64,000 bases of DNA from Embleya sp040605455 (GCF_040605455.1 NZ_JBEXCV010000029.1:1-64000), one strand, 5' to 3'; shown: positions 33,614-42,758, numbered from the stretch's first letter. Numbers and translations are program-made. Notes: generated from the sequence alone by a model not told the origin.

Positions 33614-34219
33614 TCAGCCCTGTGGGGTGGCGCCGATCACCGGGACCAGCGAGTCCGGCAGCGGGTAGACCCGTTCGACCGGAATCGCTTCGGCCGCGGC
33701 GGCCGGGTCACCGGCGCGGACCAGGTCGTGCACCCGATGCGCGAGCGCGGTCACGTCGGTGATCCGGCGTGTCCACTCGTCGGCGTAGGCGCGCGTCGCC
33801 CACCCGGCCAACCCCAGCTGCAACGAGCGGTGCGCCAATGGGCGCAGGAGCAGGTCGCGTTCGGGGTCCCACTGGATCCGCACCGTGGTCGCGTGCAGCC
33901 GCCGGCCCCAGGTGTCCCGGTCGGGATACGTCGGGTGCTCGTAGTGGCTCAGGCAGGCACCGGCGAGCGCCGCCTCGAAGCCCTCGCGGCTGATCTCCAG
34001 GGCCAGCACCCGCTCCTGCCGCGGCTTGGTCGCCCAGCCGCAGCGGTACATCATCCAGGTGAAGCTGGGCTTGACCCAGGTCATCCGCTCCCGGCTCCAG
34101 GTGACCGGAAATCGCTGATCGCGGATGGCCGCGTCGGCGATCTGCGGCTTGTACGCCTGGTACACGGTCACGGTGTCGTCGGTATACGCCGCGCGGATCT
34201 GTCGGTTCGGTATTTCCAT
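33614..34219 (-). CDS. DUF4291 family protein
   Basis: 201 residues with the DUF4291 pattern: the N-terminus RQIRAAYTDDTVTVYQAYKPQIADAA, then RMTWVKPSFTWMMYRCGWATK, then QWDPERDL and IQ(x)G-like C-terminal strands. Family function is unknown; it is found in many soil bacteria. The ATG at 34219 begins the conserved region; the frame is open upstream but without family similarity. It ends 24 bases from the SDR stop (convergent). Confidence 0.75.
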   Translation of the reverse strand: MEIPNRQIRAAYTDDTVTVYQAYKPQIADAAIRDQRFPVTWSRERMTWVKPSFTWMMYRCGWATKPRQERVLALEISREGFEAALAGACLSHYEHPTYPDRDTWGRRLHATTVRIQWDPERDLLLRPLAHRSLQLGLAGWATRAYADEWTRRITDVTALAHRVHDLVRAGDPAAAAEAIPVERVYPLPDSLVPVIGATPQG

Positions 34220-34325
34220 GCCCGCAGTGTGTCGGTGGCCACCCGGCCCGGACCACCCGTTTTCAGCGATCCACGCGAGGCATCGGAGAACGGATGAATC
34301 GGGCGTGACCCGACTCCGCAAAAAT

Positions 34326-34342
34326 GCTTGATATTGACAAGC
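34326..34342. promoter_or_regulatory. Promoter/operator candidate before the igr-like operon
   Basis: GCTTG and CAAGC form an inverted repeat with 7 bases between. It overlaps TTGACA (34334-34339), a good -35 box, followed 17-18 bases later by a weak GAGATT. It lies 160 bases before the first gene. It is not the KstR or KstR2 consensus as I know them. Confidence 0.45.
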
Positions 34343-34501
34343 GATCCCGAGTCGGAGAGATTCGATGTTGCCGGGCGACACGCGTTCCCGGTCCATATCG
34401 ATGTGCAGCGCGGGGCAGACCCGACCGCGACCCTTCCGTGCCCGGCGGGCGTCGACCCGCGTCGCGACCCACGCGATCCACGCACGTGAAGGAGCAGCGA
34501 C

Positions 34502-35683
34502 GTGCATCTCGCCCCGACCCCAGCGCAGGACGCTCTACGGGCAGAGCTGCGGGACTATTTCACCCGCCTGATCACCCCCGACGTCCGGGCGGAACTCGAC
34601 CGCGAGGGCGAGTCCGGCGGCCCCACCACCCAAGGGGTGCGCCGGCAACTGGGCTCAGACGGCTGGCTCGGCATCGGTTGGCCGACCGAATACGGGGGCC
34701 AGGGCAAGGGCCCGGAGATGCAGTTCATCTTCTTCGACGAGGCGTACCGCGCCGGCGCGCCGGTCTCCATGGTCACCCTGAACACCGTCGGTCCGACCCT
34801 GATGAAGTTCGGCACCGAGGCACAGAAGAGCTACTACCTGCCGAAGATCCTGGCGGGCGAGATCATCTTCGCGATCGGCTACAGCGAGCCCTCGGCGGGC
34901 ACCGACCTGGCGTCGCTGCGCACCCGCGCGGTGCGCGAGGGCGACGAGTGGGTGATCAACGGGCAGAAGATCTTCACCTCGACCGCCCAGGGCGCCGACT
35001 GGATCTGGCTCGCCTGCCGCACCGACGTGGACGCGCCCAAGCACAAGGGCATCACGATGATCCTGGTGCCGACCACCGATCCGGGCTTCTCCTGGACCCC
35101 GATCGTCACCGTCGGCGGGATGACCACGACGGCCACGTACTACGACAACATCCGGGTGCCCTACGACAACCTGGTGTTCGAGGAGAACTCGGGCTGGAAG
35201 CTGCTCACCAACCAGCTCAACCACGAGCGGGTCGCGCTCGCGGCGCTGGGCATGCAGGCCGAGGACTTCTTCGCCGAGGTCCTGGAATGGGCCCGCGAGA
35301 CCGAGATCGAGCCGGGCGTCAAGGTGGTCGACCAGCCGTGGGTCCAGCTGAAGTTCGCCGAGACCTACGCGCGCCTGTCCGCCGTGCGGATGTTCAGCTG
35401 GCGGCTCGTGCACGACGTGGGCAACAACACGCTCAACGCGGGTGACGCGTCGGGCGTGAAGTTCTTCGGCACCGAAGGTGCCATCGAGGTGTATCGCAAC
35501 CTGATGGAGATCGTCGGCCCGGACGCGACGCTGCGACCAAAGTCGCCCGGCGCGTTCAGCGACGGCCTCCTGGAGGCGATGAACCGCCGCGCGCAGATCA
35601 ACACCTTCGGCGGCGGCGTCAGCGAGGTCCAGCGGGAGATCGTCGCCATGGTTCGCCTTGGCATGACCCGAGTGAAGCGGTGA
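34502..35683 (+). CDS. Acyl-CoA dehydrogenase, FadE29/ChsE2-like subunit
   Basis: 393 residues with the usual N-terminal helical, middle beta and C-terminal helical domains. Landmarks: IGWPTEYGGQG, FAIGYSEPSAGTDLASLRT (FAD/substrate loop, about 125-145), NGQKIFTSTAQGADW, NQLNHERVALAALG and the C-terminal GGGVSEVQREI. In mycobacteria FadE28-FadE29 form a heterotetramer that dehydrogenates the 3-carbon side chain of the steroid-CoA. The second, shorter subunit follows two genes later. GAAGGAG before the GTG at 34502 sets the start. First gene of a tightly packed five-gene operon. Confidence 0.85.
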   Translation: MHLAPTPAQDALRAELRDYFTRLITPDVRAELDREGESGGPTTQGVRRQLGSDGWLGIGWPTEYGGQGKGPEMQFIFFDEAYRAGAPVSMVTLNTVGPTLMKFGTEAQKSYYLPKILAGEIIFAIGYSEPSAGTDLASLRTRAVREGDEWVINGQKIFTSTAQGADWIWLACRTDVDAPKHKGITMILVPTTDPGFSWTPIVTVGGMTTTATYYDNIRVPYDNLVFEENSGWKLLTNQLNHERVALAALGMQAEDFFAEVLEWARETEIEPGVKVVDQPWVQLKFAETYARLSAVRMFSWRLVHDVGNNTLNAGDASGVKFFGTEGAIEVYRNLMEIVGPDATLRPKSPGAFSDGLLEAMNRRAQINTFGGGVSEVQREIVAMVRLGMTRVKR

Positions 35684-35691
35684 AGGACGAC

Positions 35692-36666
35692 ATGACCGAC
35701 CCCATCAGCCAGGACAAGGCCGCCTTCCTCGCGGTCGTCAAGAAGTACGAGGGCATGCACGACGTCTCGGGCGTGCTCGCGCTCGATCCGGTCAACGGCC
35801 CGATGATCCGGCACTGGGCCGAGGCCATGGGCGACACCAATCCGGTGTACACCGACCCCGAGGCCGCCGCCCGAACCCACTTCGGCGAGGTCGTCGCGCC
35901 CGCGGCCATGCTCCAGGTGTGGATCATGCGCGGCATGCAGGGCGGCGCCCCGGCGAACTCGGCGACCGGCGAGTTGTACAAGCACTTCACCGACAACGGC
36001 TTCGGCTCGGTGGTGGCCACCAACTGCGAGCAGGAGTACGTGCGCCCGCTGCGACTGGGCGAGGTGGTGCAGTACGACCAGCTGATCGAGACCGTGTCCG
36101 AGGAGAAGACCACCGGCCTGGGCACCGGCCACTTCATCACCACGCTGACCAACATCTACGTCGACGGCGAGACCGGCCGCGAGCTGGTCGGCACACACCG
36201 CTTCCGGATCCTGCGCTACACCCCGCACAAGAAGAAGGCCAAGGCCGCGCCGCCCGCCGAGCGGCCGCTGCGCCCGCGCAAGGTGGTCAACAAGGACAAT
36301 CAGGCGTTCTGGGACGGCGTGGCCGCCGGGAAGCTGCTGTTCCAGAAGTGTTCGGAGTGCGCGACGCCGCGCTTCCCGTTCGCACCCGGCTGCAACAAGT
36401 GCGCGTCGCTCGAATGGGAAACCGTCGAGTCGACCGGCAAGGGCGTCGTGTACTCGCACGTCACCATGCACTACCCGAAGTTCCCGGCGTTCGACATGCC
36501 GTACGCGGTCGGCCTGATCGAGCTGGAGGAGGGCGTGCGGATGCTCGGCAACGTGCTCGGCGTTCCGCACGACGAGGTCCGCATCGGGATGTCGGTCGAG
36601 CTGGAATTCGTCACCCACGACGCCGAACTGACCGTGCCCGCGTTCCGAGCGGTTGGGGAGAACTGA
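35692..36666 (+). CDS. ChsH2-like MaoC domain fused to zinc-ribbon/OB (DUF35) domain
   Basis: 324 residues. The N-terminal about 175 residues form a MaoC hot-dog domain in which the usual hydratase D-x4-H motif reads GDTNPVYTD (Asp48 kept, His replaced by Tyr53). After a basic linker comes a DUF35 domain: zinc ribbon C220-x2-C223-x10-C234-x2-C237 and an OB fold. In mycobacteria this protein pairs with ChsH1 as the enoyl-CoA hydratase, and its DUF35 part binds the Ltp2 aldolase. The loss of the catalytic His here fits the small partner supplying the active site. The ATG at 35692 is 9 bases past the upstream stop; a GTG at 35680 is possible. Confidence 0.85.
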   Translation: MTDPISQDKAAFLAVVKKYEGMHDVSGVLALDPVNGPMIRHWAEAMGDTNPVYTDPEAAARTHFGEVVAPAAMLQVWIMRGMQGGAPANSATGELYKHFTDNGFGSVVATNCEQEYVRPLRLGEVVQYDQLIETVSEEKTTGLGTGHFITTLTNIYVDGETGRELVGTHRFRILRYTPHKKKAKAAPPAERPLRPRKVVNKDNQAFWDGVAAGKLLFQKCSECATPRFPFAPGCNKCASLEWETVESTGKGVVYSHVTMHYPKFPAFDMPYAVGLIELEEGVRMLGNVLGVPHDEVRIGMSVELEFVTHDAELTVPAFRAVGEN

Positions 36667-37793
36667 TGGACTTCAACCTCACCGAGGACCAGCGGGAGCT
36701 GTCCTCGCTGGCCGAGCGGATCTTCGCCGACCAGTCCACCGACGAGCGGCTGAAGAAGCTCGCCCAGTCCGACGCGGACCTGGACGCCGAGTTGTGGGGC
36801 AAGGTCGCCGAGGCCGGTCTGGTCGGCGCGTTGATCGAGGAGCGGCACGGCGGCGGCGATCTGGGCCTGGTGGGCCTGGCGCTGCTGCTGGAGCAGCAGG
36901 GTCGGTTCACCGCGCAGATCCCGCTGCTCGACACCGTCGTGTACGGGCTGCTCCCGCTGCTGCGCTTTGGTTCGGACGAGCTGATCGAGGCCGACCTGCC
37001 CGCGCTCCTGGACGGTTCGCGGATCGTGGCCGGTGCGCTCGCCGAAGTCGGTGCGGGGTTGCCCGCCGTACCGAAGGTATCCGCCCGCCGGGACGGTGCC
37101 GGCTATCGCCTGGACGGCGACAAGCGCGCGGTGGCCTGGCTCACCGTCGCCCACCGCGTCCTGGTCACCGCCTCGCTCGACGGCGCGCTCGCGGTCTTCA
37201 CCGTGGACGCGGACGCCGCCGGCGTGGAGATCGAGGCCGCGCCGACCACCGCGCCGTGGGCTTCCGGCAATCTGCGGCTGACCGACGCGCCGGGCCGGCT
37301 GGTCGGCACCGCCGAGGCCGGCCCCGAGGTCGCCGCGTGGATCGTCGACCGCGCGCGCGTCGCGCTGGCCGCGCAGCAGGTGGGCGTGTGCGAGCGCGGC
37401 CTGGCCCGCACGGTCGAACACGTGAACGCCCGCGAGCAGTTCGGCAAGCCGCTGTCCACCAAGCAGGGCGTGATGCTGCGCGCCGCCGAGGCGTACATGG
37501 ACACCGAGGCCATCCGGGTCACCACGCTGGAAGCCGCCTGGCGCTTGGACCAAGGCGAGGAGGCCACCGAACAGGCCCTGGTCGCACGCTGGTTCGCCTC
37601 CGAGGCGGGCAAGCGTGTGGTGCACGCGTGCCAGCACCTGCACGGCGGCACCGGATCCGACATCGACCACCCGATCCACCGTCACTTCCTGTGGGGCCGT
37701 CAGATCGACGTGACCCTGGGCAGCGGCATCCAACAGCTCGCCGCGCTCGGCAAACTGCTCGCCCACGCGCCCGCCCAGGGAGGCAGCCGATGA
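36666..37793 (+). CDS. Acyl-CoA dehydrogenase, FadE28/ChsE1-like subunit
   Basis: 375 residues. More divergent than the first subunit: MDFNLTEDQRELSSLAERIF at the start, weak middle domain, then ALAAQQVGVCERGLARTVEHV, REQFGKPLSTKQGVM and QHLHGGTGSDIDHPIHRHF in the C-terminal helices. The HGGTG loop normally contacts FAD of the neighbouring subunit. Short, divergent acyl-CoA dehydrogenases of this type work as half of alpha2beta2 enzymes for bulky substrates. The ATG overlaps the stop of the ChsH2-like gene (TGATG). Confidence 0.83.
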   Translation: MDFNLTEDQRELSSLAERIFADQSTDERLKKLAQSDADLDAELWGKVAEAGLVGALIEERHGGGDLGLVGLALLLEQQGRFTAQIPLLDTVVYGLLPLLRFGSDELIEADLPALLDGSRIVAGALAEVGAGLPAVPKVSARRDGAGYRLDGDKRAVAWLTVAHRVLVTASLDGALAVFTVDADAAGVEIEAAPTTAPWASGNLRLTDAPGRLVGTAEAGPEVAAWIVDRARVALAAQQVGVCERGLARTVEHVNAREQFGKPLSTKQGVMLRAAEAYMDTEAIRVTTLEAAWRLDQGEEATEQALVARWFASEAGKRVVHACQHLHGGTGSDIDHPIHRHFLWGRQIDVTLGSGIQQLAALGKLLAHAPAQGGSR

Positions 37794-38239
37794 CCACCGA
37801 GAACCTCGTGAGCCGGACCCACGCGGAGGTATCCGTCGGCGACGAACTGCCGCCGCTGGCCATTGCGCTGACCCGCACGCTGATCGTGGCGACCGCGCTG
37901 GCGACCCGCGACTTCCAGGACGTGCACCACGATCCGCGACTGGCCGCGGACAAGGGCTCGCCGGACATCTTCATGAACATCCTGACCAGCAACGGCCTGG
38001 TCGGCCGCTACATCACCGACTGGGCGGGCCCCGAAGCCGAGTTGCGCAAGGTCGCGATCCGGCTCGGCGCCCCGAACTACCCCGGCGACACCATGACCCT
38101 CACCGGCACGGTGACCGCCAAGACCACCGCCGAGGACGGCACCCCCCTCGTGGAGATCGCCGTCGTCGGAGCCAACAAGCTCGGCAACCACGTCACCGGC
38201 ACGGTCACGGTGAAGCTGCCGGAAGGAGCCGAAGCGTGA
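37790..38239 (+). CDS. ChsH1-like MaoC hydratase subunit
   Basis: 149-residue single hot-dog domain. The catalytic D-x4-H motif of R-specific hydratases is intact as RDFQDVHHDP (Asp41, His46), in contrast to the preceding large partner. This is the arrangement known for the ChsH1-ChsH2 heterodimer, in which one active site per dimer hydrates the enoyl-CoA side chain. Overlaps its neighbours on both sides (ATGA at its start, GTGA at its end). Confidence 0.83.
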   Translation: MTTENLVSRTHAEVSVGDELPPLAIALTRTLIVATALATRDFQDVHHDPRLAADKGSPDIFMNILTSNGLVGRYITDWAGPEAELRKVAIRLGAPNYPGDTMTLTGTVTAKTTAEDGTPLVEIAVVGANKLGNHVTGTVTVKLPEGAEA

Positions 38240-39417
38240 GCCTCAAGCACGCGGACAATCTGCGCGGCAAGACCGCCATCGCCGGGATCGGCGCGACCGA
38301 GTTCTCCAAGGAGTCCGGTCGCAGCGAACTGCGCCTGGCCGTCGAGGCGGTGGGCGCCGCCCTGGACGACGCCGGGATCGCGCCGTCCGAGGTGGACGGC
38401 CTGGTCAGCTTCACGATGGACACCAATCCCGAGATCGCGGTCGCCGCCGCGGCCGGGATCGGCGACCTGACCTTCTTCAGCCGGATCCACTACGGCGGCG
38501 GCGCGGCCTGCGCCACCGTCGCGCAGGCCGCGATGGCCGTAGCGAGCGGCGTCGCCGACGTGGTGGTCTGCTACCGCGCGTTCAACGAGCGCTCCGGCCG
38601 CCGGTTCGGCTCCGGCGTGCTCCAGCGCGACCCCACCGTCGAAGGCGTGGGCCTGGGCTGGAACATGCCGCACGGGCTGCTCACGCCGGCCTCGTGGGTG
38701 GCCATGTTCGCGCAGCGCTACCTGCACGTGTACGGCGCCACCACCGAGGCGTTCGGCCACGTCGCGGTCGCCGACCGCAAGCACGCGGCGAACAACCCCA
38801 AGGCGTACTTCCACGGCAAGCCGATCACCCTGGAGGACCACCAGAACTCGCGCTGGATCGTCGAGCCGATGCGACTGCTCGACTGCTGCCAGGAGACCGA
38901 CGGCGCCCAGGCGATCGTGGTGGTCAGCGCCGAACGGGCCAAGGACCTGAAGCAAAAGCCCGCGATCATCAACGCGGCCGCCCAGGGCGCGGGTCGCCTC
39001 CAGGACCAGATGACCAGCTTCTACCGGGACGAGATGACCGGTCTGGCCGAGATGGGCGTGGTCGCCAAGCAGCTGTGGCAGACGTCGGGACTGACTCCCG
39101 ACGACATCCAGACCGCGGTGCTCTACGACCACTTCACCCCGTTCGTGCTGATGCAGTTGGAGGAGTTCGGCTTCTGCGGGCGCGGCGAGGCACCGGCCTT
39201 CGTCGCGAACGGCGGCCTGGAGCTGGGCGGCAAGCTGCCCACGAACACGCACGGCGGCCAGTTGGGCGAGGCGTACCTGCACGGGATGAACGGCATCGCC
39301 GAGGGCGTGCGGCAGATCCGCGGCAGCTCGGTCAATCAGGTCGAGAACGTGCACAACGTGCTGGTGACCGCCGGTACCGGGGTGCCGACGTCGGGGCTGG
39401 TGCTGGGCGTCGAATAG
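38236..39417 (+). CDS. ltp2-like: Ltp2-like thiolase-fold retro-aldolase (lipid-transfer protein)
   Basis: 393 residues of the SCP-x-thiolase fold (GIGATEFSK start, FSRIHYGGGAACATVAQAAMAV, LYDHFTP, NTHGGQLGEAYLHG). The cysteine nucleophile of true thiolases is not conserved. Ltp2 proteins instead cleave the hydroxylated 3-carbon side chain to propionyl-CoA and a 17-keto product, together with the ChsH2 DUF35 domain. Conserved tyrosines are seen at 297 and 347; tyrosines serve as catalytic residues in characterised Ltp2. Last gene of the operon, followed by a strong hairpin. Confidence 0.85.
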   Translation: MSLKHADNLRGKTAIAGIGATEFSKESGRSELRLAVEAVGAALDDAGIAPSEVDGLVSFTMDTNPEIAVAAAAGIGDLTFFSRIHYGGGAACATVAQAAMAVASGVADVVVCYRAFNERSGRRFGSGVLQRDPTVEGVGLGWNMPHGLLTPASWVAMFAQRYLHVYGATTEAFGHVAVADRKHAANNPKAYFHGKPITLEDHQNSRWIVEPMRLLDCCQETDGAQAIVVVSAERAKDLKQKPAIINAAAQGAGRLQDQMTSFYRDEMTGLAEMGVVAKQLWQTSGLTPDDIQTAVLYDHFTPFVLMQLEEFGFCGRGEAPAFVANGGLELGGKLPTNTHGGQLGEAYLHGMNGIAEGVRQIRGSSVNQVENVHNVLVTAGTGVPTSGLVLGVE

Positions 39418-39468
39418 GCGGGGCCGAGCCGAGGGGGCTCGAACATCCGCTCCCGGTGCGCTCGTTGG

Positions 39469-39506
39469 ACCGCCCGGGTGACGCGTCGGCGCGTCGCCCG
39501 GGCGGT
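39469..39506 (+). terminator. Terminator of the igr-like operon
   Basis: 17-base stem (ACCGCCCGGGTGACGCG with its complement, one G-T wobble) and a 4-base loop, 52 bases past the ltp2-like stop. Confidence 0.8.
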
Positions 39507-39574
39507 CCGCCCGCCCGGCCGGACGTGGTGCGCAGCGTGGTGGGACACCCGTCCCCGCCACGCCAGGAGGTCTC

Positions 39575-40381
39575 GTGCGCCCGCTGACCACTCGTCGGAT
39601 CACCTCGACCGTGTTGCTCACCGTCGTGCTCGGCCTGCTGCCGGCCGGGCTCGCCGAAGGTGCCGGGGCGCGTTCGCAACGATCCCGGACCGTGAACGCG
39701 CTGGGCTTCGACACGTGCGAGACACCCACCGTGGAGACCATGCAAGTCTGGCGGACCTCGCCGTACCAGGTCGTCGGAATCTACGTCGCGGGCGACAACC
39801 GGGCCTGCAAGAGCACCCGGCTGACACGCGACTGGGTCAAGGCCGTACACCGCCAGGGCTGGGACTTCCTGCCCATCCAGGTGGGCCTCCAGGCGCCCTG
39901 CTCGCAGTCCGGCAAGCCGGGCCGGATCGACCCGGCGCACGCGGCACAGCAGGGGATCGCCGAGGCGAACGACGCGGTGGCCCGCGGTGCCGCGCTCGGG
40001 TTCAAGCCGGGCAGCGCCCTCTGGTACGACATGGAGGCGTACGACAACACCGACGCCGGTTGCCGAACCGCGGTGCTGGACTTCGTGTCCGCGTGGTCCG
40101 ACCGGATTCGCGAACGCGGCTACGTGGCGGGCTACTACAGCAGCCTCAGCTCCGGCATCGCCGACCTGATCGACGCGGTCGACCGGCGCTCGGTCCCGGA
40201 CGCGGTCTGGTACGCCCGCTGGGACGACCGCGCCGCCACCACCGGCGACGGCGCGCTGCCCGACGGGTACTGGCGCGGCCGGCGGGTGCACCAGTACACC
40301 GGCAACGTCTCGGAGACCCACGGCGGAAAGCGGATCGACATCGACCGCAACGCGGTCGACGGGCCGGTCGGGGTGCTGTGA
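39575..40381 (+). CDS. Secreted DUF1906 glycoside-hydrolase-like protein
   Basis: 268 residues. Signal peptide (about 1-29, hydrophobic core VLLTVVLGLLPAGL), then a DUF1906 TIM-barrel-like domain: GFDTCETPTVETMQVW, VVGIYVAGDNRAC, LPIQVGLQAPC, ALWYDMEAY, GYYSS, VWYARWDD and a C-terminal IDIDRNAVDG. The acidic residues in YDMEAY resemble GH25-type catalytic positions. Related secreted mycobacterial and streptomycete proteins affect envelope or cell-wall properties. AGGAGGT 5 bases before the GTG decides the start. Confidence 0.83.
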   Translation: MRPLTTRRITSTVLLTVVLGLLPAGLAEGAGARSQRSRTVNALGFDTCETPTVETMQVWRTSPYQVVGIYVAGDNRACKSTRLTRDWVKAVHRQGWDFLPIQVGLQAPCSQSGKPGRIDPAHAAQQGIAEANDAVARGAALGFKPGSALWYDMEAYDNTDAGCRTAVLDFVSAWSDRIRERGYVAGYYSSLSSGIADLIDAVDRRSVPDAVWYARWDDRAATTGDGALPDGYWRGRRVHQYTGNVSETHGGKRIDIDRNAVDGPVGVL

Positions 40382-40448
40382 CCACAGGCCCCGCGCGGCG
40401 CGCCGGCCGACCCCGGAGCGGCCCGACCGGCGACCTCCGGGTCCGGGC

Positions 40449-42104
40449 TCAGCCCCGATCGAGTTCGCTGACCTCCAGCTCGCCCTCCGCGTACTGACGC
40501 CGGATCACCTTCTTGTCGAACTTGCCCACGCTGGTCTTGGGCACGGCGGTGATCAGGCTCCACCGCTCGGGCACCTGCCAGCGGGCCACCTTGCCCGCGA
40601 GGTAGTCGCGCAGCTGCTCGACCGTGGTCGTGGCGCCCTCGCGCAGCACGATCGTGGCCAACGGGCGCTCGCCCCACTTGTCGTCGGGCACGCCCACCAC
40701 GGCCGCCTCGACCACGTCCTCGTGGCCCATCAGGGTGTTCTCCAACTCGACCGACGAGATCCACTCACCGCCCGACTTGATCACGTCCTTGGCCCGGTCG
40801 GTCAGCCGCAGGAAGCCGTCGGCGGTGATCGTGCCGACGTCGCCGGTACACAACCAGCCGTCCTGGAACCGGCCACCGCCACTGGCGTCCGCCGAGCCCT
40901 CGTCGCCGATGTAGCCACCCGCGATCCACGGCCCGCGCACCAGCAGCTCGCCGACCGACTCGCCGTCGAGCGGGACGTCGGCACCGTCCGGGCCGACCAG
41001 CCGGGCCTGCACCGAGGCGGGCAGACGCCCCTGCGAGATCCGGTACGCGAACGCCTCGTCGCCGGTCAGCCCGGCCGGCGGGCGGGCCACCGAACCCAGC
41101 GGCGAGGTCTCGGTCATGCCCCACGCGTGCACGATGCGCACACCGTGCCGCTCCTCGAACGCGTGCATCAGGCCGGGCGGGCAGGCCGAACCGCCCACCA
41201 CGACCTCCTTGAGCGAGGACACGTCGGTCTTGTGTACGTCGAGGTAGTCCAGGAGCCCGGTCCAGATGGTCGGCACCGCAGCGCCGAACGTCGGCTTCTC
41301 CGCGGCGATCATCGTGGCCAGCGGCTCCGGCTGGAGGAACCGGTCGGGCATCAGGATCGACGCGCCGCACAACATCGCCGCGTACGGCAGACCCCACGCG
41401 TTGACGTGGAACATCGGCACCACCGGCAACAGCAGGTCCGCGGAGCTCAGGCCGAAGCCCTCCATCGTGCACACCTGCATGCTGTGCAGATAGGTCGACC
41501 GGTGGCTGTACACGACGCCCTTGGGGTTGCCCGTGGTGCCGGACGTGTAACACATCGCGGCGGCCTCGCGCTCGTCGATGTCCTCGGCCCAGTCGAACTC
41601 GGTCGGCCGGCCGGCGAGCAGGTCGTCGTAGCGGTGGACGTGCTTGCCGGAATCGGCGAGCGGGCTCAGATCGGTGTCGGCGCCGGTGACCACGACGTGC
41701 TCGACGGTCTTCAGGTGGGTCAGCAGCGGGGCGGCCAGCGCGGCCAGCGAGCCGTCCAGGACCAGCACCCGGTCGTCGGCGTGGTTCGCGATGTAGATCA
41801 ACTGCTCCGGAGGCAGCCGCAGATTGAGCGTGTGCAGCACCGCACCCATCGACGGGATCGCGAGGTAGCACTCCAGGTGCTCCTGGTTGTTCCACAAGAA
41901 GGTGGCGACCCGCTCGTCGCCGGTGATCCCGAGCTCGCGCAGACCGTGGGCGAGTTGCGCGGACCGGCGACCGACCTCGGCGTAGGTGGCCCGCCTGGGC
42001 GCACCACCGGTCCAGGTCACCACCTCCGAACCGCCGTGCACCGTGGTGCCGTGTCGCATGATGCGAGCGATTGTCAAGGGCACGTCCTGCATCGTGCTGA
42101 GCAC
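40449..42104 (-). CDS. Medium/long-chain acyl-CoA ligase (AlkK/FadD-like)
   Basis: 551 residues of an ANL-family adenylating enzyme: P-loop MCYTSGTTGNPKGVVYSH, HAWGMTETSPLG, LCTGDVGTITADG, LTDRAKDVIKSGGEWIS and the C-terminal catalytic lysine region KTSVGKFDKKVIR. It activates a carboxylic acid to its CoA thioester via acyl-AMP, and could supply substrate to the acyl-CoA dehydrogenase operons either side. GGAGG lies 7 bases before the GTG at 42104; ATGs at 42122 and 42092 are less well placed. Confidence 0.85.
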   Translation of the reverse strand: MLSTMQDVPLTIARIMRHGTTVHGGSEVVTWTGGAPRRATYAEVGRRSAQLAHGLRELGITGDERVATFLWNNQEHLECYLAIPSMGAVLHTLNLRLPPEQLIYIANHADDRVLVLDGSLAALAAPLLTHLKTVEHVVVTGADTDLSPLADSGKHVHRYDDLLAGRPTEFDWAEDIDEREAAAMCYTSGTTGNPKGVVYSHRSTYLHSMQVCTMEGFGLSSADLLLPVVPMFHVNAWGLPYAAMLCGASILMPDRFLQPEPLATMIAAEKPTFGAAVPTIWTGLLDYLDVHKTDVSSLKEVVVGGSACPPGLMHAFEERHGVRIVHAWGMTETSPLGSVARPPAGLTGDEAFAYRISQGRLPASVQARLVGPDGADVPLDGESVGELLVRGPWIAGGYIGDEGSADASGGGRFQDGWLCTGDVGTITADGFLRLTDRAKDVIKSGGEWISSVELENTLMGHEDVVEAAVVGVPDDKWGERPLATIVLREGATTTVEQLRDYLAGKVARWQVPERWSLITAVPKTSVGKFDKKVIRRQYAEGELEVSELDRG

Positions 42105-42440
42105 CGTGTGGCCTCCCTGCATTCGCCGGACGGGAACCGGTCGAGGTGAGGGGATTCTTTCTCGCCGATCGGGTGATTGTCAGCCCCCGGGGCCTTCGGT
42201 TTCGCACCCGTGTCGAGCGCCGACCCACGCACCGTCACGATCCGCGGTGCGCCCGTACGGGTGAACCAGGCGTGGCGATCGGCCGATCGGAGCAGCCAAG
42301 CGGAAGAATGCGACGGCGTCCCGTTGATCCGGATGACGCATCGTTTTCGGCATAACGCCGCGAGCAGCCGGTAATTCCCGTTTTTCCGCTCTTCCGGAGG
42401 GGGACCGGCGAGCCCTCGACTTCCCGTTGGAAGGCGCCCC

Positions 42441-42758
42441 ATGTACCCGTTGGAGGTGCGACCCGAACCGCACCGACCGTACGACGTCGTGTTGCCGGAC
42501 GCGCTCGGCCATCCCGTGCTGGGCTTCCGGGACGGCTATTGGTTCCGACTCGATCGGGACGGACCGCCGCGCCCGCTGTGCGCGCGCACCGCGATCATCG
42601 GACATCCGGAGTCCGCCGGGCCTATCGTGCAGGTCATGTGTTGGTGGATGCGCGAACACCACGACCACCCCCAGGCGATGGACCTCGCCACCGAACTGGC
42701 GCTGACCGTCGGCGAGATGAGCCGGCGGCTGCACGCCCAGGGGCCGGCGGCATGGTGA
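42441..42758 (+). CDS. Hypothetical protein, 105 residues
   Basis: Soluble, with a beta-rich first half (YDVVLPDALGHPVLGFRDGYWFRLD) and a helical, His/Met-rich second half (VMCWWMREHHDHPQAMDLATEL). GAAGG lies 7-8 bases before the ATG. No family recognised. It is flanked by unrelated divergent and convergent genes. Confidence 0.55.
   Translation: MYPLEVRPEPHRPYDVVLPDALGHPVLGFRDGYWFRLDRDGPPRPLCARTAIIGHPESAGPIVQVMCWWMREHHDHPQAMDLATELALTVGEMSRRLHAQGPAAW

Noticed and set aside
34326..34342. KstR/KstR2 operator before the igr-like operon
   Set aside because: The inverted repeat GCTTG-N7-CAAGC does not match the KstR or KstR2 consensus as I know them; recorded only as a generic operator candidate.
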